DNA of 64,000 nt from Rehmannia glutinosa (Eukaryota; Streptophyta; Magnoliopsida; Lamiales; Orobanchaceae): the NCBI GenBank assembly GCA_016081115.2, contig JABTTQ020003411.1, forward strand, positions 186,001 through 250,000, read 5' to 3'. Numbering within the stretch: the stretch's first letter is position 1; every line of letters starts with the position of its first letter. This document shows positions 60,425 to 64,000 of this stretch, one piece after another. The translations under genes and the position numbers were made by a program. Under the pieces are notes generated by a model. That model searched no databases, was not told the origin of the DNA, and saw only the letters and a program-made list of their open reading frames with translations.

Positions 60425-60990
60425 GGCGAGCGACCGGTACCTGGGAACAAGTTTCGTGAAACGAAACTTGAGAACTCTCAAAATTGATCGGTGCAACCGG
60501 TTGCACATAGGCTCGACGGTCGAGGTGCACTTGACCGTCGCCTGTGTAAATGTTTGACGTTTTTCAAAGTCTATTTCGTGCGACCGGTCGCCCTAATGTT
60601 TGACAATGACAAAATTTCTAACCGTTGTGCGGTGACGACTTTTCCCTAAATTGTGGGATTGATTTCTAATGACTATAATCTTGATTTTAATTGCAATTTT
60701 TTGTAGATATCAGATTCCAAGAGGAGCCTATCAAGTATCAATCATCTCCTATAAATAGAGGAAGATTTGAAGCACAACTATATGAGAGAAAACTACAACA
60801 CAACAAGATACACTCAAGAATACACTTGTGCTTACATTGTCATATTTCTTGTTGTAATTTGCCTAGCTATTCACTTTCACATTCTTGAGGTCTAGGCTAT
60901 TCTTGATTACACTTGCACTCTATTGTATTATCAATTATCGAGTTGTAATCTTGAATTTGGGTAATCATTCAACACAAGATATCCTTGTGA

Positions 60991-61203
60991 GTGTTCTTGT
61001 GGTAAGAACACACTTGGGTGATCTAGGTGATAGGTGTAAGAAGATTGTGGTAATCTTCTTGTTGAGGTGTTGAAGAGTGTGGTGCTCTTCAAGGGTGAAG
61101 ATTGTGGTAATCTTCACAAGGTGCCGTTTGGAGATTGTGGTAATCTTCAAGTGAGATTGTGGTAATCTCAAAGGTGGTGTTGAAGAAGAGTGTGGTGCTC
61201 TTC
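60991..61203 (+). other. Array of seven hairpins with a common GTGGT loop core
   Basis: Hairpins at 60991-61011, 61038-61060, 61070-61092, 61095-61117, 61128-61150, 61152-61170 and 61185-61203. Stems of 6-9 bp differ in sequence (GTGTTCTT, AAGAAGATT, TTGAAGAG, GTGAAGATT, TTGGAGATT, TGAGATT, GAAGAG), but each right arm is complementary. The loop is GTGGT in five and TGTGGTG in two. One stem uses a G-T (G-U in RNA) pair. It lies in the transcribed part of the LTR, upstream of the primer site. Confidence 0.8.
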
Positions 61204-61464
61204 AAGGTGTTGTAAGTTGAATTTGTATTAATTTTGGTAATTAATAAAATTCTTTTTCTTTGAAACCCATCCCGGATATCTTTGGGGTGGTAGAGGATTA
61301 GGCCTAGGTGGGTTGAACCTCTTTAAATCGGCGTGTGTTGTTTACATTCCGCACCTTCATTATTTTGTTTGAGCATTCGATTGTTGAAAGAGGACGAAAT
61401 CGAAAAGATGGAGATAATCTATTCACCCCCTCTACAGATTATCGTAGCCGCTTGGACTTACAAG

Positions 61465-61477
61465 TGGTATCGAGCCA
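61465..61477 (+). other. Primer-binding site of the SIRE-like element
   Basis: TGGTATCGAGCCA two bases after the LTR, matching the initiator-Met tRNA site with one A missing, exactly as in copia element A at 16862-16874. Confidence 0.8.
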
Positions 61478-61483
61478 AACTCT

Positions 61484-63007
61484 TTGGCAAGCTCGTTTCA
61501 CATCGCGAGTGAAGAGAAACGATCGTCGGCTACAAATGAAGCTCATCTTTCCAAGCACTCCACCACCAAGCCACCTCGGTTTGATTCCAAAAATTTTATA
61601 TTTTGGAAAGAAAGAATGGAATGCTACTTACAAGGTTGCGGGTTCGACATTTGGAACACCGTCATTAATGGAGAATCCATTCCGATGAAAGATACACCAC
61701 ACACCTCAAAAGGCTTCAAAAAGCTCAATGATGAAGAGAAGAAAATCATCTCTTTAAATGGTAAAGCTCTTAATATTTTACTTTGTTCACTTACCACTTT
61801 GGAATTTGATCATGTTGTAGGTATTCAATCGGCACATGAAGTATGGCAAAAATTAGAAGCCATCTATGAAGTATATGCAAATGAAAGGAGCAACTCAAAA
61901 GCATCTACTTCACAAATGGATACAACATCAAATCCAACAACATGGGATAAGCCTTCTACAACCTCCCATGATGAACAAGTTGAACAATGCCTCATGGGCA
62001 TCGAAGAAGAAAACGAGGTAAGTTCTAAACCTCTACTTCTTATGACCATGAATTGCAAAATGAATATAGTGATTTACAAAATGATTATAATGAGCTACAA
62101 GATGAATTCCAAAACTTACTTGTTAAATACAAAAATTTGAAAAAGGAATTCATTGTTTTGAAAAATGATAAGGATAGTTTATTTACTTCCTATGAATCAC
62201 TATCATGTGCTCACACCACCACTCTTAACAAGGTTAGAAACCTTGAGAAAGAAAATAGTACTCTTGTTGAGGATATAAATTGCTTGAAAAATGATTTATC
62301 TAAATCCAACTTAGTCTTGATAGAATAACCAATATTGTTGATTGTTGTGATAATTGAAACTAGAACTTGATCATAAGCCTAATGGTATCAATCACATGAA
62401 AAAGAATCAAGTCTCTAAGCACGTTGGTCATTATGCTCCTAGAATTATTACATGCTTTTATTGCGGTAAAAATGGTCATACGGTAAATACTTGTCGGGCT
62501 AGAAATAGCTCTAATTATTGTTGGAGACCTAAAAGTCTCAAGACTAATCCCAAAGGACCCAAACACATGAGGGTACCACAAAACAATGTCATATTAGGTA
62601 CCCGACGAAATAATGATCGAAGAAAATTTATACCGCCAAGAAGACATCAAATGACCGTTTCATTTGATCAAAGAAGGAGAAACTATTTTTCGACAAAGCC
62701 AATTTCAAGAAGAGGGTATAATCAAAAATGGGAAGAACACAATCCTTGGAAATGGCAAAGACATCATCAACAAGATGATTTTCAAAGAAGAAGAGACTTT
62801 CAACAATGGGAAAGCAACAAACCTTGGAAATGGAGCAATCAAAGAAGTCATCAACAACAAAGTCACTTCTCGAGGGAAGATATCATCAACAATGGGAACG
62901 ACACAACCCATGGAAATGGCGTAATTGGTAACCCGTATCTCCTATTTAAATATGCATTTTATTTTGTTATTATGCATGCTTTTATTTGTGTCTTAATTGC
63001 AAAATGA
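61484..63007 (+). pseudogene. gag: SIRE-like gag, frameshifted
   Basis: Three overlapping frames form one gag. 61484-62140 starts MASSFHIASEEKRSS and has the copia gag core (RFDSKNFIFWKERMECYLQG; SAHEVWQKLEAIYEV). 62053-62328 is a long coiled coil (YSDLQNDYNELQDEFQNLL; NLEKENSTLVEDINCLK), typical of SIRE-type gag. 62354-63007 has the CCHC knuckle CFYCGKNGHTVNTC and then GPKHMRVPQ, like the conserved GPK motif of SIRE gag. The tail is basic and repeats PWKW. Frame changes occur near 62040 and 62330. Confidence 0.8.
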
Positions 63008-63915
63008 GTTTTCAAATATTTATTTTTTAATTAAGGTCTTCAATATATACTTGTGCTTTTAAAATATTTTTGAAAAAGAAGACCTTATATGATGTTTTTA
63101 AAACTCTTGTGCATTTTTGTAGACTAAAGTGTGTTATCATCTTTTATGGATTTTTATGGCATGAGCTTACTTGTGATATCTCTTAGCCTACACTTTTATC
63201 ATTATGATTTGTGCTAGATATGTTTTAAGAATTGTGTAGGATTTACATATTTTCACAAATGGCCATTTACGTCATTATTTGTCAAGAAAGGCATAAATTA
63301 TCGAGGTACGTTTACTTGTGTTATTCTTACTCTTTTAGACTCGATATATGTATTGCCATGTGCCTATGTGCTTGTTCTTCATAGTATTTCATACAAGTGC
63401 CATTAAGAGGATTTTTAGATTTTTTGAAAGGCACTATTCGATATTTGATTGCACATATTTGCCGTATCAACTCTTGTTCAAATACTTCTTTTAAATAAGG
63501 TCTCAACTATATGCTTTCGGATTTTCAAATTTCAAAAGAGACCTTTTGTAGCTTTCTTAAGCTTATTTGAACTTGCATGATTTATTAGACTCTTGATGAT
63601 ATTCTAAATGCATAGTATGTGTTTCTTGCTTCATGGTCTATATATAGTGTCTATTTCTACTATGCAAGATATTTTGTGATTGAGGCATGTTTTTACACTT
63701 GGGCTTTTTTTCTTACTTATATAAGCGATGCCGTTAATGAGTTTGTTAAGTTGTGTAGATGAGAAATGAAGTACTCCAAATATTAGTTACCTCAAAATAT
63801 TTGGATGTACATATTCTACTATGAACACCTTAGATCAATTGGATGCCCTATGATGATAGTGATGAAGAAGACAAATTCCTCAATTGATGCTTCAAGATGA
63901 AGATTGGTTTTAGAA
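63008..63915. other. AT-rich DNA where protease and integrase should be
   Basis: No protease DSG motif, HHCC finger or DDE integrase motif is visible in any frame. A few 60-80 bp words (AAGACCTTATATGATG near 63080 and GAGACCTTTTGTAGC near 63538; GGTCTTCAATATATACTTG and GGTCTCAACTATATGC) recur loosely, suggesting an internal duplication. Confidence 0.5.
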
Positions 63916-64000
63916 TTGCAAGATGAGCTAAAAGGAAATGATACTTGGAAGTTGATGCCATGTCTTTCATCACAAACGATTATAAATGCAAAATGGGCAC
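63916..64000 (+). pseudogene. pol: Start of copia reverse transcriptase, cut by window end
   Basis: Frame LQDELKGNDTWKLMPC ... NAKWA matches the N-terminal reverse-transcriptase block of plant copia elements (M/LQ-x-EL ... W-x-L-x-P ... KW). It continues beyond the window; whether it is intact cannot be judged. Confidence 0.65.

Larger units (their letters stand above)
59983..61462 (+). repeat. 5' LTR of the SIRE-like element
   Basis: About 1480 bp from TGTTTGATAAATGG to GGACTTACA, next to the primer site. Placement of the left end rests on the TG dinucleotide and on structure, since no second LTR is in view. It holds three folded U3-type repeats, a 16-bp palindrome and an array of hairpins (annotated separately). 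Confidence 0.65.
59983..64000 (+). mobile_element. SIRE-like Ty1/copia retrotransposon, 5' part
   Basis: Plus-strand element with a long 5' LTR (59983-61462), primer site, gag with coiled coil and zinc knuckle, then the beginning of reverse transcriptase at the window edge. Protease and integrase, which should occupy well over 1.5 kb between gag and reverse transcriptase, are absent: only about 0.9 kb of AT-rich DNA separates them. It is therefore internally deleted or rearranged. The 3' end lies outside the window. Confidence 0.8.

Noticed and set aside
60991..61203. Repeat-spacer look of the hairpin array, considered as CRISPR-like
   Set aside because: Plant nuclear DNA, no constant repeat length, no spacers of uniform size, and the constant part is a loop rather than a repeat.

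Overview
This is nuclear DNA from a flowering plant, most likely a eudicot. The intergenic DNA is AT-rich, genes are sparse, Ty1/copia and other transposable elements are nested inside one another, and the only host gene family is a plant NRT2 high-affinity nitrate transporter with GT-AG introns. No tRNA, rRNA or CRISPR array was seen. The species cannot be named from the sequence alone.

Layout. (1) 1-222: left flank. (2) 223-41815: a segment of about 12.2 kb present three times head to tail (unit 1 223-17372, unit 2 17373-29623, unit 3 29624-41815). Each unit carries one minus-strand NRT2 gene (617-2827, 17813-20026, 30066-32284) followed by about 9 kb of non-coding DNA with the same set of old elements: a 0.9 kb long-TIR element, a 1.04 kb non-autonomous hAT element with an 8-bp target duplication, an RNase H-like peptide remnant and an LTR-retrotransposon-like repeat. 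Unit 1 also holds a 5.0 kb copia element (12345-17348, TSD CCATA). (3) 41593-50317: a second copia element (TSD CTTTC), itself split by a 3.7 kb hAT transposon (44148-47838, TSD GGTTCTAT). (4) 50318-57060: AT-rich DNA with a hAT MITE, a Mutator-like MITE (9-bp TSD) nested in an older repeat, and a Stowaway-like MITE. (5) 57060-59982: remnant of a gypsy-type element with a gag-like gene. (6) 59983-64000: the 5' part of a SIRE-like copia element that runs off the window.

The elements give a relative history. The second copia element was already present when the NRT2 segment was duplicated, because both internal junctions (17372 and 29623) fuse the first ~223 bp of its LTR to the left edge of the segment at a shared TCATAT microhomology. 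The first copia element came later, because it sits in only one unit. Unit 2 shares sequence alternately with units 1 and 3, as expected after unequal crossing over and gene conversion.

Only NRT2 copy 3 reads through in all three exons. Copies 1 and 2 have many small indels, but these cluster at CG, CAG and CTG positions, and the same pattern occurs in element parts that should be conserved. Residual consensus error at methylated cytosine contexts is therefore a serious alternative to pseudogenisation. The most unusual structure is in the SIRE-like LTR: seven successive hairpins (60991-61203) with differing, compensatorily paired stems around a recurring GTGGT loop core.
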